Positions 11,070-22,855 of a stretch of DNA of 64,000 nt are shown one piece after another; the stretch's first letter is position 1; every line of letters starts with the position of its first letter. Origin of the DNA: Ligustrum vulgare (taxonomy: Eukaryota > Streptophyta > Magnoliopsida > Lamiales > Oleaceae). The stretch spans positions 21,451,352 to 21,515,351 of the forward strand of contig OY743171.1 in assembly GCA_963555705.1 (NCBI GenBank), given 5' to 3'. The translations under genes were made by a program, and so were the position numbers. The notes below the pieces were generated by a model that was not told where the DNA came from, ran no database searches, and saw only the letters and a list, made by a program, of their open reading frames with translations.

Positions 11070-11405
11070 GGCATACCACCACCACCACCACCAGGTAACA
11101 ATACACCAACCACCACCACGATCATTTGCTACCATCAACACCAATATATGATTACATACCACCACCACCCAACAAAAAATCCCCAAACACAAGACCATCT
11201 AATGGTTATCCCCTCCAAAAGCATAAGCACCGACCGCCGCCCACCCTTCACCACCTCCTCATCCCACCACCACCACCACCACCACCACCACCGCATCAAC
11301 CCAGCCACCACAAATATTTTATTTGCAAATCACCTAGACTGTCGCTAGCATCACCTGCATCACCGACCACCACCAACACCCTCGCCTCCACCTCATCCCA
11401 CCACT
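11070..11405. repeat. CAC/CCA-rich low-complexity tract
   Basis: Long runs of CAC and CCA triplets dominate this tract. The apparent poly-His and poly-Pro ORFs are composition artefacts. Confidence 0.75.
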
Positions 11406-13199
11406 GAAACTTCGTTGAAAGAAGTCGAGATCTTGCTGCTGTGGATCGCGAGAAACGGCGAGGCTCTCACAGCAGCATCACGACAAGTGGGTCGTCGCTG
11501 TTGTCGCCTATAACAGTGGGCTCCGGAGGGGAGCAATGGCTTCGCTGCTACTAGGTAGGAGTAGCGGCGATCTACTGCGCCGTTGCTAGATATGAGCAGC
11601 GGCGCTGCTGCTAGATCAAAGCAAATAGGTTGGGGAAGGATGTTCCGGTGATGCCCTGGGTGGCAACGTGGGTATAGAGGAAGGTGGCCGATCGCCAATT
11701 AGATATGGTAGTGAGAGAGACCAGTGTGAGAGACGTGTCGTTGGTTGATTTGATTTTATATTTTTTTGATACACTGGTTTGATTTTAGAATAGAAATTTT
11801 TAATTAATCAAGTTTAATATGTAATTAAGACCTGATTTTTAAAAAGTTAAATCTTTTCACCTTATATTTATAATGTGATCTTTAAAAGTAAGTCTTCATA
11901 TAATTTTTCATCATTTAAAAGTGGTTTTAGTAAGCCCGTGTTTGGTATTCATTAAAAAAAATATGTTTTTTTTTGTACTCAGTTTTAATAACACATTTTA
12001 ATATTAAAATATTAAATTTATTTATAAACCAGTTAACAAACTAATCCTTAATGAGTAAAATAAATGATTCACCGTTGAACTATAATTCAATACTCATTCA
12101 AATATCATAAATGTAATCCTTCTATCACTTAGATTGAATCTATTCGAAGTCTTTGTCAAGAATTGTTCACTTGACAAATAAAAATTTGACGTGACAATAT
12201 TTAACTATTCAAAAACTCCACGATAATAATTCGCCCTTCTAAACACTCTCTAACATGATCGAGAAAATTAGAGTCCATTTAGTGTAGGAGAAATTGAAGA
12301 AAATTTGAATTTTTTGAAGAATGTATAGTTAAAAAGATGTTGAAAAATGTGAAAGTAATGAATCTTACAAAAATGTGTTGTTGAAAATAAGTTCTAAAGA
12401 AAAGTTGTGCAAAAAATCCTAGATCGAACAGGGGGTTCATGCACTGTTCGACGGTTCAAATAGTGTTTATAAATGGTTTATTGTTATTTTCGAGGTAAAA
12501 TATCTGATTGAAAAGTGATTTAAAAAAATATGTAACCAAAAAGTTCATTGGAAAATTGTGTAATTTATAAATGAATTTATAATAAGGGCTAAAAATGGAA
12601 GGTCTTCTCAGACCAGCCCAAAATTAATTTACCTAATGGGGCTGATTTGAAAGGGCTGGTTTTTGACGTGAAGATTTCATCTGTTACATGAACAGTTCCA
12701 CAAAAGCCTTCGAATGGATTCAGTTTTGACGATGGATAAGTTACGTTTTATGATATTTGAGTGATCATTGAGTTATGTTTTAAAGTTTGATTATTAAATA
12801 TTACACATAAAGTTAAGTGCCTAATCATTTATTTTACCTATTTTAAATTTTATGCTCTTACTATAATTTAATGATGGATATTAAAAAAAAAAATGTAAAA
12901 TAAAAATTATATTAAATTAATATTTTCTAATTTATGTGAAAATGAAAGTAATTTATCTTTGTATGATGAGTGGGATACATGGAGAGAAGAGAGTTGTGTG
13001 ACAGCGAAAGGTATCTTAGGAAGGATCTTGCTAGATGTACAATTAGGATGACAATTAGGGTGACATTCCCTATTAGAAGACAAAATTTTAAATGTATAAT
13101 TAATATATTATCTTTCTAGTTATAAATCCTTTAGTTTATGATGATATGTCTATATTTCAAAATTTATTGTTAACATAAAATGTGTAAAATATACTATTA
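11406..13199. other. Intergenic DNA with a GC-rich island
   Basis: 11400-11700 is markedly GC-rich for this window, with many GCGGCG/GCTGCTG words. It might be a captured gene fragment, but no protein family was recognised in any frame. The rest is AT-rich, with a reverse copy of the dispersed repeat at about 12455-12600. No gene is supported. Confidence 0.5.
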
Positions 13200-13243
13200 T
13201 ATGTTAAAGTTTCTTCTTCAATAATTATGTATAATTCTTCAAT

Positions 13244-13465
13244 TTATTTGTCCAAATCACTAATTATTTTTCCTCTATTAACTATACTTCTAGTAATTCC
13301 TGAAAAATCTGTAAATGATGTTTCCCTTATTTCATAACCCAATAAATTATAATATCTTCTTAAATCTTCTCTTATAATTTCTAATTGCTTAATTGTTTCC
13401 TCTCTTAAATATTTAAAGTCGTTTATTTCTGAAAGATTTAATTCTATTAAAGGTTCTAAATTCAT
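13244..13465 (-). CDS. Small ORF of endogenous caulimovirid, unknown function
   Basis: An intact 73-codon ORF starts 20 bp after the stop of the preceding small ORF (13486). The protein is charged and largely helical in appearance, with an acidic N-terminal part (EPLIELNLSEI) and mixed-charge middle. No family was recognised. It lies beyond the transactivator-like ORF, where the viral leader or accessory ORFs would be. Its survival without stops in a decayed locus may be chance, given its length. Confidence 0.4.
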   Translation of the reverse strand: MNLEPLIELNLSEINDFKYLREETIKQLEIIREDLRRYYNLLGYEIRETSFTDFSGITRSIVNRGKIISDLDK

Positions 13466-13485
13466 AAATTATAAAACTAAATATT

Positions 13486-13665
13486 TTATTTTAAATTATT
13501 AATTATATTTATTAAATTCCGAATCTTAGATTTCAATAAATTTACTTCCCCTTGAAGCCTTCTTATTTCTTTTAAATTTCTTTTATTATTTCTAGCTGCA
13601 AGCTCTAATTCTTCTGATCTTTTTTTAGTAATTTCAAATTCTCTTTTAATAGTTAATCCTGACAT
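13486..13665 (-). CDS. Small coiled-coil ORF of endogenous caulimovirid
   Basis: A 59-residue ORF begins MSGLTIKREFEITKK and ends with TAA at 13488-13486. It is rich in Lys, Arg, Glu and Leu, and its second half (LKEIRRLQGEVNLLKSKI) has a heptad-like spacing of Leu/Ile. Small coiled-coil virion-associated or DNA-binding proteins are common in caulimovirids, so this is a candidate equivalent by size, position and composition only. Confidence 0.4.
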   Translation of the reverse strand: MSGLTIKREFEITKKRSEELELAARNNKRNLKEIRRLQGEVNLLKSKIRNLINIINNLK

Positions 13666-14242
13666 AGTAAAAATAGATTTTCAACTTATGTAAAAATATG
13701 TAATAAATATCATTAAAAAAATGATAAATCATGATAACAATATTTGAACAATAACAATAATAAAGACGATATATAATCCATCATGAATAATTAACAATAC
13801 TTCTTTCTATCTATGGGTCCATTATGCTTCTTTGTAAATCTGATTTTAAAATATTTTTGACCAAATACTCTTCAGTTATTTATCTAAGTATTAACCATAA
13901 CTCCATAGGAGATCGTTGTTGCTCGAAAGACTCACGTATTAATGGATGCTCAAAAGACTTACTTCAATACTTTCTGTTTAACACTTAAACAAATACTTTA
14001 AAGAGGTTCAGCATAATCCAGTTTCGTTTCCTACTTCTAGATGTACTCTTTTAATAAAAGTTTTTAAAGAATAAACTTATGGACTCATAAATAAGTAGAG
14101 TATTACTAACTATTTAATGTCTTCATATATATCTAGATGGAGTTTAGTTACTCATACCTTCTGATAGTTGTTTCTGGATTGGTTTGATAAAATTTTGAAC
14201 CAAGAATGAAAAGAAAGACAATAGATAAAGAGAATATAGATT

Positions 14243-14306
14243 TTTATTGCTAAAAAATAATATGATTTTCGGATGCTTATAATGAGAAGAGACTCCTCCT
14301 TTATAG
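14243..14306 (-). promoter_or_regulatory. Candidate pararetroviral promoter core and poly(A) signal
   Basis: On the minus strand CTATAAAGGAGGAG is followed by TCTTCTCATT and, about 57 bp after the TATA box, by AATAAA (14248-14243). The second virus in this window has almost the same layout at 25162-25110 (CTATAAAAGGGGAGC, TCTTCTCCATT, AATAAA). A TATA box with a nearby AATAAA is expected for the terminally redundant pregenomic RNA of caulimovirids. Confidence 0.6.
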
Positions 14307-14877
14307 TTAATAAAAGTTAAGTTGAGGAACAAGATAAGATTCCCTAACTTTTACATACATGGCTAACATTTAAAGTATATAAAGTAAAGATAAGATTACA
14401 ATAATTTTTGCTACTTTTCTAAAGTTGCACATGGGTCCGGACCCCCATGCCTTGAATAATTCATGTCCAGACAAGATAAGCTTTGTCTTCATTGTAGTTG
14501 AGTAGGCCCCCACAGTTTTTACACTTGTGGCCCGTTTCTACCTCCATTAGTTGATGTAGATATTCATAGGCTTCTCTGCTAAGATCCGAATTGCTGATAA
14601 GTATTTTCTCAGAATATTCTCTTAATTTTCATAATTGACTGTTAACTTGATTAATTCTTGCAATGTTGTAGATTAATAATTTATCATCATTAGATTCATA
14701 TACCCAGGCATTAGTTTGTGTAAGTGTATCTCTTAATTCAGTATATATGACTCTAAATCCCAATGCCCTTTTTTTCTGGAATGGTTTGGATCTGTTCTTC
14801 CTTGTTAAATGACTTAATTTCTAATTTTGAAAGGATAACTTTGCTAGTTACTCCAAGTTTTACAATATGTTCTCCCT

Positions 14878-15596
14878 TTAGATAGTCCCATCAATAAATT
14901 TTGGAATGATTGAGTAGATCTTGACATAGATTTTCTCAGCTTTGGTTATCCCAAAATATGTTTTAACTACTGCTTTGATAGAATTAGGTAATAATGATAT
15001 TTCATTCATATCCTTGCTAGGGTAGATGCACTGAATAAATCCTTGATCAAACAACCCCCTGACTGTTCTTGGTTCTGCTCCTATAAAAATAATTGCTTTA
15101 TTGATTTTTTGATGGCTAATTGTCCTTAGCCACTCTCCTTCTTTTCTCCTCTTGTTTAGATACTCCACATACTTCAAAAATGTTTCTAGTTTCTTTATAA
15201 CTTTCTCCCTTTCTGATGGTTCTTTTGTTACAATTGATGGCTTCTTCACAACTTCTAAAAAAGTTTCTTTAGATGACTCAATAGATTTTCCAATGGCTTT
15301 GGAAGATGAACTTCCAATAATTGATACATTAGATATTTCTTCCTTAATGGGAAGTTCAACAGATAAATTCTTCACTGGAGAGGATTGAGATCCTCCTTGT
15401 ACATTTTCTCAAGAGAATTAACCATTAATTTGTAAAAAGTTAGTTCACTGTTAATTTGTATTATCTGCGCCATACAAGTGTTTACATGGTTGAATAGATT
15501 TGAATAGTGGATATTCATTTGACCCATGGACAAATTAATTTCTTCTACTTTCTTAAGTAGTTCCTCCATGTCTAGATAAATAATCTGTAATAACAT
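14878..15596 (-). pseudogene. Transactivator/viroplasmin-like ORF of endogenous caulimovirid
   Basis: Two overlapping open segments follow RNase H. The first (15596-15372) starts with ATG and is coiled-coil-like (LLKKVEEINLSMGQMNI). The second (15375-14878) opens at a GTG, not an ATG, and carries GLFDQGFIQCIYPSKDMNEI and KAEKIYVKIYS. That pattern and its place after RNase H resemble the C-terminal half of caulimovirid translational transactivator (inclusion-body) proteins. The two segments are probably one gene split by a frameshift, or two overlapping genes. Family assignment is by pattern recognition only. Confidence 0.5.
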
Positions 15597-15599
15597 TGT

Positions 15600-17456
15600 C
15601 AGTACCCTTTATGAATAATTTCAAAATCATAATGACTAAGTTCTACTTTCCATCCATTTAATCTTTTATTAGCAATAGTTGGATCAATCTCTTTAGTTAA
15701 CCAATATTTAACTTAAGTATTATCAATTCTAATTTTAAATTTTTTAGTAACAATAAATAATTCAAAATTTTTAATAGCAAATTTTATAGATAATAGTTCT
15801 TTCTCGTTAATATGATAATTAGTTTGAATTTGAGTAAAACTACCACTAGTAAATTGTGCAATCTTTTCATCATCCTCTTTTGGATAAATATATTTAGTTA
15901 CTGCTTCCCATGCTGTTTCATATGTATCGGTTTCTATAATCCAGTCACATTCTTTTTTGGGTAATTCTAATTCTGGAAAATCTTTACAAAGTCTTTGAAT
16001 TTTTGTACTTCTTCTTCTTCTTCATCTTTGGACCATAGTGTCCATCTAGTTTCTTTTAGTCTTTTTTGTAATGGAATTAAATGTTTTGCTGAATTAGGTA
16101 CATATTTCCTAGTCTAGTTCACAAGTCCTAAAAAACTTTGTAATTGTGTTTTATCTTTTATATGATCGTCAAATTCTTTTATTTTTATACATGTGCTTTT
16201 GGAGTTTAATTCCTTTTTGGCTAATTATAGATCCTAAAAATTCTACATTTTCTTTAGCTATTTCCATTTTTGTAGCTGATAAAATTAGTCCATGATTTCT
16301 TACAATATTTATAAAAATATTAAGATGTTTTATAAGATCTTTTCTAGTTTCAGAATAAATAAGAATATCATCAATATATACTGTAATAAAATGGTAAAAG
16401 TCTTTAAATATTTTATCCATGTATCTTTAGAATTCTCCTGAACTATTTTTAAATTCAAATGGTAAAACATTGCATTCATAAAATTCTTGTGGTACTGTAA
16501 AAGTTGTTAATGTCTAGATTCTTCAATTAACATAATATGATAAAATCCTGATTTTAGATCAAATTTAGAGAAATATTTCTTTCCTCTAATTTGGTTAAAT
16601 AATACGTGTTGATTTGGAATTGGATAACTTAATTCTTTTGTATAAGTGTTTAACCTTTTATAGTTAATTACCATTCTAGATTTTCCTCTGTTTTGTTCTG
16701 AATATTTACTATGAAAGCTGGACTACTATGTTTACTGTTAGATTCTCTAATAAATTTCTTTTCTAACATTTCTTTTATGTGCATTTCAAATTCAGGTAAT
16801 TCTTTTGGTATATTTTTAATTGGTTTTACATTAATAATCTTAATGTCGTCTTCTAATATAATTTCTGTCATAAGTTTATTATGTACCATTTTTCTAAAGA
16901 GTTATATGTTGATAATTTTAATAATTTTTCTGTAATATTTTTTATTGCTATTTGATATGTTCTTGTACTAAGTTTATCTTTTTTTTTGGGCATAAATTGT
17001 GTTGTTTGTGTTAATTTTTGTCAATTTTTGTCTATCATTACCACGCTGAGCTGCTATATGATGCATTTTTTCTCTACAATAAGGATCATTAATTCTAATT
17101 GCTATTACAATATGATGACAAGGGGTAGATAAAAGTATAATTTTTTCATCAATAGTTATTGAATATCATTGTTTTATGAAATCATTAATAATATATTCAC
17201 CGGCATATCATCAAATTTATATACATAAGGTATTTGTAGTTCATATTTTCTTATTTGTAGTTTAACATTCTTTGCTACTTTAGTTATTAAATTTGTACTT
17301 CTATCAAATCCTACTAGTATGACTCTTTTTTCATTATCTTTTTTATTACTCCACATTTCTGGGGGTAATACATTTTCTTTAAATAAACAAGATGATAATC
17401 ATGTATCAAACAGACATGATAATTTCTACTGAAATATCTATTGTAATTCATTTTAG

Positions 17457-17540
<84 letters not shown>

Positions 17541-17960
17541 CTCTTCTTCCTTATATTTTATTCATAATAACCTTGATATAACTAGATTCTCATTTTGTAT
17601 TGTTAATAGCATTCTATCATCTTTTATGTAATATGGTTTTACTTGTTCTAAGAAATTTGTTCCTAATAACAATTATGTATTTACCTTTCCTGTATGTTCT
17701 ACATACATATTTATGATTATTTCATTTCTTTTATTTATTCTTATTGGTAATTCTACATAGGTATCCATGAGATGAATATTTTCAGAATAATCTTTTATTT
17801 GGATTGGATTATTTGTTACTTTAAGTTGTAAATCTCCTATTATATTTTCTTTTATATGGGATACAGTTGCTCCACTATCTATTAATACTTTCTACTCTTT
17901 CCATTCCCCATTACTTTTAATTTCTATCATAATTTCAGATTGTTTTGTATCATTTCTTTT
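15600..17960 (-). pseudogene. Aspartic protease - reverse transcriptase - RNase H of endogenous caulimovirid
   Basis: In minus-strand order: an aspartic protease with the DSGATVSHI motif (GAT AGT GGA GCA ACT at 17879-17865). A (TA)n microsatellite follows within the coding region (17459-17537). Then come RT N-terminal motifs (KKFIRESNSKHSSPAFIV, 16889-16668) and the RT catalytic YIDDILIYS (near 16380-16355, ORF 16420-16169). RNase H with IIETDTYETAW and YHINEKELLSIKFAIKNFE lies at about 15980-15610. This is the caulimovirid pol order, with no integrase. Stops occur throughout, so it cannot encode an active enzyme. Confidence 0.85.
17459..17537. repeat. (TA)n microsatellite
   Basis: About 39 TA units, expanded inside the viral protease-RT region. 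Confidence 0.95.
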
Positions 17961-18299
17961 AAATAGATTCATTCTAGGTATTTTCCTATGTATTTTTGTC
18001 ATTATTTATTTTTCTAAATTTCTATTTTCTATTTCAGATAACTTTGTACTATTATTTCTTCTTAGGCTAATTGATTTTCTTCCAAATTCAATTTTTGGTT
18101 TATCCATATTTAATAATTGTCTAACGTGATTAAAATCTATTTTTATATCTTCTAGTATAGTCATTCTTAGATTTTCTTTAGCTGGTTTGTATTCTAATAA
18201 ATTTTTAAAAATTGGTTCTAGTATGAGTCATTCTTAGATTTTCTTTAACCGGTTTGTATTCTAATAAATTTTTAAAAATTGGTTCTATTATGAGTCATT

Positions 18300-18915
18300 C
18301 TTAGATTTTCTTTAACTGGTTTGTATTCTAATAAATTTTTAAAATTGGTTCTATTATGTGTGTTTTTATAGCATTCTTAATTTTTACTTCATGTTTATTA
18401 GTAAATGCATATATTGTTCTAATAGTTAAACTTATAGTTTTACTTCCTGGTTTCATATCAATTCCTTTTAATTTGTAATATAATGTTAATGCTTTATTTT
18501 TATTTTGTTCTCCCATACTTATATTAAAGTTTGGTCTTATTGTAAATTTTAATTTTTGGTATATTAAATTTCCTATTACAATTCATATTAAAGCATTTTA
18601 AACTGAACTTACAATTCTATTATCCATAATATAGAATTCTATAGGTGTGTCAATCCCTTCTCTAAAATAAGCTTTTGCAATAATTTGTACAGCTCCTAAA
18701 TATATGTTTTTTATTTTTCCTTTTAATTCAGAATTTAATAGGTTTATTTCTTTTTTTATAGTTTCTTCATTTATTATATGTATTAATGTATTTCCTGTAG
18801 TATTTCTTATTTCTATAGGGTGACTATGGTTTCTTGATATTTCTTTTGATTCTTCATCTAATTTTGATTTTAAGATTTTTTCATATATTTTTGGATTAGA
18901 TATTAACTTTCATTT
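18300..18915 (-). pseudogene. Movement protein (30K-type) region of endogenous caulimovirid
   Basis: The minus-strand translation contains IKNIYLGAVQIIAKAYFREG, then PIEFYIMDNRIV, and after one in-frame stop KLKFTIRPNFNISMG and SLTIRTIYAFTNKHEVKI. The LGAVQI...KAYF...D (hydrophobic strand then Asp) pattern is that of 30K-superfamily movement proteins, which widen plasmodesmata for cell-to-cell spread. It lies between the coat protein zinc knuckle and the protease. Confidence 0.75.
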
Positions 18916-19189
18916 AGTTGTTTTCATTTTCTTCTAATTGATATTTGTATTCTTTAGATGTACCTTCTTCACTTATTTGTTTAATCATATTTATGTATAA
19001 GTATTCTTCTTCACTAGATTCAGTAGATTCACTTTCTGAATATTCTATTTCCATAATTGAATTTATTACTTTATGTTCTTCTAGCATAAATTTCTTCATC
19101 TTCAGGAATTTCTTTCCATTCTTCTTCTTGTTCTATAGGTAATAAGTTGTAATTTTCTTTTTTCTATTAATGAAATATACATCATATTT

Positions 19190-21904
19190 TTCTTTTTATC
19201 TTTTTAGGACATTCTGGTGATATATATCATACTTGTCCACATGAATAATATTTACATTTTTTTAGGATTCTTAGGGTATGTTCTTGTTTAGTTTTGTTTT
19301 TGTCTTAGGTCCTTTTATATGGTATTTTATACCTTTTAAATGTTTTATTATATAGTTTGTTGTATTTATTTAATTTTTTAAATTTGTCACTAAACTTATA
19401 TTTTCTATAATATTTTTTTCACATTTTTTCTTTGTAGATAGCATCCATATTGTGTTGGTTTATATTGTAATTTATCACAGAATAATGATTTTTTACTTGC
19501 TTTGTGAAATTTCATCATATTATTTGCTTGCATGCATTTTTCTTTCTGTTGCATTTCTATAAATTGTATTCTTAGTCCTAGACTATTATTACTTAATGGT
19601 ATTTCTAATTTTTCACATTCTTTAAATAATTCTAAATTTCATGGGTTTGGTAGTTTAAAAATATTTGGTTCATAATTTTCATACCATATGTTTCCTAATT
19701 ATATTCTGCATTTTCAAAATATTCTCTAAATTCACATGCAAATTGTTTAAAGTAACACATATCACATATTGATAAATTTTCTAATAAATATCTATTTGTT
19801 AATTTTGAGCTAATTTTAGTATCTCTATCTAATACTAATGTATATTCCATTTTTAATGCATCTTCATATCTGCTAAGTATAGTTCCTATTTCATCTTGAT
19901 AATTTCCTCTAACTTGTTCTATATAAGTTCCTGTTAAATTTCTTCACCATCTTGCAATGGTTCCTATAAATGTATTTTCTAACATTAATTGGAATTGTTT
20001 TCCTATTAATTCTCTAGTATATGTCATCATAACCATAAATTTCATCCATAATTCTAATTCATGATCTAGATCTTGTACACATCCTAAATCTAACCATCTT
20101 CCTTCTGTACTAATTTGTGTTTTCATACTTCTCCATAGTGTATATTCTATAGGATAATTTTATTTGGCTTAGTATAATATTTTTGTTGTATAAAATTATT
20201 AGTTCTAGAATTTTGGTTTTGTCTTTGATTCATATAATTTTTTGGTGTATTTTGTGAATTAGTATTACTTGTAGTTTCTCTTTTAACTTGGTTAGTTCCT
20301 AGTTGTCGTATATATTGTGGTAGGTTTTGTCCTGTTGGTACTAAAACTTGTTGTTGTTCATTCATATTTATTTCTTCTATTTTAAGATTTTTAAATTTTT
20401 CTATATAATCTTCTTCTCTGTCTTCTTTAGAATTTTTCATAAATTTTTCTATTTGTTCAGTAATCATATTTATTCCTAATCTATTGACAACTTTAAATTC
20501 TTCGTCAGTTATTATTCATTTAGGTTTTCTTTTTTTCATTTCATCATAAATATTTTGTTATATTTTCATTTATAATTTTAATATTTTGTTGTATATTATC
20601 TAGTCTTTTGTGTAAATCATTTTTCCCTTTTTCTTTTTCTTTAATTGTTCTAATTATATTTATTTGTTCTAAAATAGTTTTTTGTTCTGTAATTTCTATT
20701 TGGTTTTCATATACTCCTACCATATTTCTTATTTTATTTATTTTATCATTTATATGTTTAATTTGATTTTCTAAGGTTATTAATTGTTTTGATGAGTTAT
20801 TTACACTATGATTTATTTCTAATAGTTGTGTTGGTATATTTTTGTTTACATTTTTATAATCGTTAGTTATTTTATCATTTGTCTTATTTCTAATGGTAAA
20901 TTATTGATAATTTCTTGAACTTGTTCTGGGTCTTTAGATTGTTCTAAATTTTGTTATGTTATTTTATCTAAACTTATTCCTAATTTATTTAGTAAAAATA
21001 AATTTGTCCAATTTAATTATTTATGTTCTCCAAATCATCCTTCTCCTAATTTATATCTATACTACTTTAAAAATCTGGATGTTGAAAAATCTTTTTCATT
21101 CGGATTTTACCCTCATTTCTTTTCATTTATACCAACTAAACCCTTCTACCAATTAATTACTTAAGGTACCATTATATATTTAGTTATATGTATTTAGTTA
21201 TATACCCATTTATCCTTACACCTTTATTTAATAACATTAAATAATTCATTACATTTATTGTATAACAATTTACAAAATTATAATATAATTTCATATTATT
21301 ATATTTTCTCATTTATTTAGTATTAAATTAATTTATTATCTAATAATTTACAATGTCGTAATATGATTTCATATTATTATTCTCATGTTATTGTCTTTTT
21401 CATTTATTTAATTTAATCTACATCTACAATAATAAAAACAACAACAACAACAATAAAAGTATGAATGAGTGGAAAACCTTTGATATTACATTTAAATTTT
21501 AATTTATTTTCATTAAATATTATTAGTTATTATTTTAATCTACAATATATTTAAATAGTTTTATCATTTGTCAATAACACTCTTAGATTTTTATTAAAAC
21601 CATTAATTAATTCATATGAAAAAAATAATTATATTTTAATTAAGAATATAAATTAATAATTTTAAAAATAAATTTTGGTTTAAACTTACATTTTTTTATT
21701 TAAAAAATATGCTCTCTTTATTAATTTTGCCTGGGCATTCATCCTTTACAAAAGACGTGCAAAGCACGTGCTTACTACTAGTAGTATAAATGTTATAAAA
21801 TTTTCATATGTTTAAGTTATTAATGGCCAATGGCTATTATTAGGTAAATCTTTAGATTTATAATTATATACTCTAGGTTCGATTATTGTTAATTTTTTAG
21901 ACAT
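19190..21904 (-). pseudogene. ORF1 N-terminal part with coat protein and zinc knuckle, interrupted by a Helitron
   Basis: The ORF starts at ATG 21904-21902 (MSKKLTIIEPRVYN), about 40 bp after the primer-binding site. It is interrupted by a Helitron at 21056-21781. Downstream is a polar Gln/Asn-rich segment (20467-20147). The coat core follows (WLDLGCVQDLDHELELWMKF and LIGKQFQLMLENTFIG; 20126-19944). A CCHC-type knuckle is readable at about 19260-19207 as CKYYSCGQ, then a stop, then an I-S-PEC end. An acidic Ser/Glu stretch (SESESTESSEEEYLY) follows at 19099-18914. The core plus knuckle identifies a caulimovirid capsid protein. Confidence 0.75.
21056..21781 (+). mobile_element. Non-autonomous Helitron, 726 bp, both ends identified
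   Basis: The 5' end is TCTATACTACTTTAAAAA after an A. The 3' end is the hairpin ACGTGCAAAGCACGT (21755-21769) followed after 8 bp by terminal CTAG (21778-21781) before a T. Insertion between A and T without target duplication, 5' TC and 3' CTAG are all diagnostic. The interior is AT-rich with no coding sequence. It interrupts the viral ORF1, so it is younger than the viral integration. Confidence 0.85.
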
Positions 21905-21944
21905 TTTTAATAAATTTCTAGGTATAATTGCTCACTCTGATGTT

Positions 21945-21957
21945 GGCTCTGATACCA
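21945..21957 (-). promoter_or_regulatory. tRNA-Met primer-binding site of endogenous caulimovirid 1
   Basis: On the minus strand TGGTATCAGAGCC matches the complement of the initiator tRNA-Met 3' end, the minus-strand primer of caulimovirids. It lies between a small ORF and the ORF1 start. Confidence 0.85.
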
Positions 21958-22006
21958 CACTGGACCGGAGGATCGTGAAATTCAATTTTTCGGAATTTTA
22001 TCATAA

Positions 22007-22273
22007 TTATGGTCTTCTTCTAACATTTCTTAAGGCTCTTTCTCTATATTCATTCATACTTTTGTTTCCTTCTTGTCTAATTTCAATTATTTCTATTAAT
22101 CTAAGATATTCGTTATGTTGTCTTACTAATCTTCTAATTTCATCAGTTATTTCTATAGTTTTTGTACTTAAACATTTTCCAGTAATTCTTTCTAATTCTA
22201 AATATTCAATATGCAAACTTCTAATTAAATATTTTCTTTTTTCGTGAAGTATGCGAGGGTCGTAAACAGGCAT
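22007..22273 (-). CDS. Small ORF upstream of the primer-binding site, unknown
   Basis: An intact 88-codon ORF begins MPVYDPRILHEKRKYL and ends NVRRRP. It is basic, with alternating charged and Leu/Ile residues suggesting helices. It lies at the upstream edge of the viral insertion. In a circular genome it would follow the two small ORFs at 13.2-13.7 kb, giving three small ORFs between the promoter and ORF1. No family was recognised. Confidence 0.45.
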   Translation of the reverse strand: MPVYDPRILHEKRKYLIRSLHIEYLELERITGKCLSTKTIEITDEIRRLVRQHNEYLRLIEIIEIRQEGNKSMNEYRERALRNVRRRP

Positions 22274-22773
22274 AGATTAAATATAATTAATTTATTATTT
22301 GTTAATATTATTATGTGTAAGATTTAAATAAATTCTATGTACAATAAAACTTTAATTTATATTTAACTCAACAAGGGATATTATGGTAATTTTTTCACCA
22401 ATTGTCAATTAGATTTTGGACTACCTTGTGAAAATAGCATTAGCCATCCTAGGAAGGGGCAAGTGCCAAATAGGATTTGATGTTTGTATGGCTAAAATTG
22501 GAAAAATACTAACTTCTAAGTCTATGTTTGGTATCTTGGCCTCTGTTTGTTGTACCGCAATTATCAATGATTTATAAATTAAATCTAAATAACACAATTT
22601 TTGAACTATTTTTGAACTGCACATATCTTCTGAGATTATTTTTAACCACATATTTTAAATCAAAAATAACTAAAAATAATCTATAAATGGAAAAACGCAA
22701 CCGAACAAAGTCTTGTTTATAAACAATTTTTTTTAAAGGACTGTGCTATTCGTAACCTCAGCTGTACCTCCCC

Positions 22774-22829
22774 CTCACATAGAGGAGTGGGACCACTCCA
22801 AAAAAGTATGTCTCATCCCTCTATGTGAG
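22774..22829. repeat. Short inverted repeat
   Basis: CTCACATAGAGG (22774-22785) and CCTCTATGTGAG (22818-22829) are exact complements around a 32-bp loop that itself contains AGTGGGACCACT. It might be part of a small MITE. Confidence 0.55.
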
Positions 22830-22855
22830 TAGGCAGTAGTACTTTTAGCTCTTTC

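Larger units (their letters stand above)
13200..22275 (-). mobile_element. Endogenous caulimovirid (plant pararetrovirus), near full length and decayed
   Basis: Read on the minus strand, the order is: small ORF (22273-22007), tRNA-Met primer-binding site (21957-21945), ORF1 start (21904), coat protein with zinc knuckle, movement protein, aspartic protease, RT, RNase H, a transactivator-like ORF, a TATA/poly(A) promoter-like block (~14300) and two small ORFs. Without the 726-bp Helitron the length is about 8.3 kb, the size of one caulimovirid genome. No LTRs or integrase are seen, which argues against an LTR retrotransposon. Coat and movement domains ahead of the polymerase and a transactivator-like ORF after it recall the Cavemovirus/Solendovirus arrangement. 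Many stops and frameshifts show that it is an old, inactive copy. Confidence 0.85.

Noticed and set aside
11019..11407. His- and Pro-rich ORFs
   Set aside because: Produced by CAC/CCA triplet repeats; no domain or codon structure.
21945..21957. tRNA gene fragments at the TGGTATCAGAGC sites (also 24779-24791 and 59939-59950)
   Set aside because: Only 12-13 bases complementary to the tRNA 3' end in primer-site position; no cloverleaf.
13200..22275. Virus 1 as an LTR retrotransposon
   Set aside because: No LTRs, no integrase; movement-protein and coat-protein motifs and a tRNA-Met site typical of pararetroviruses.
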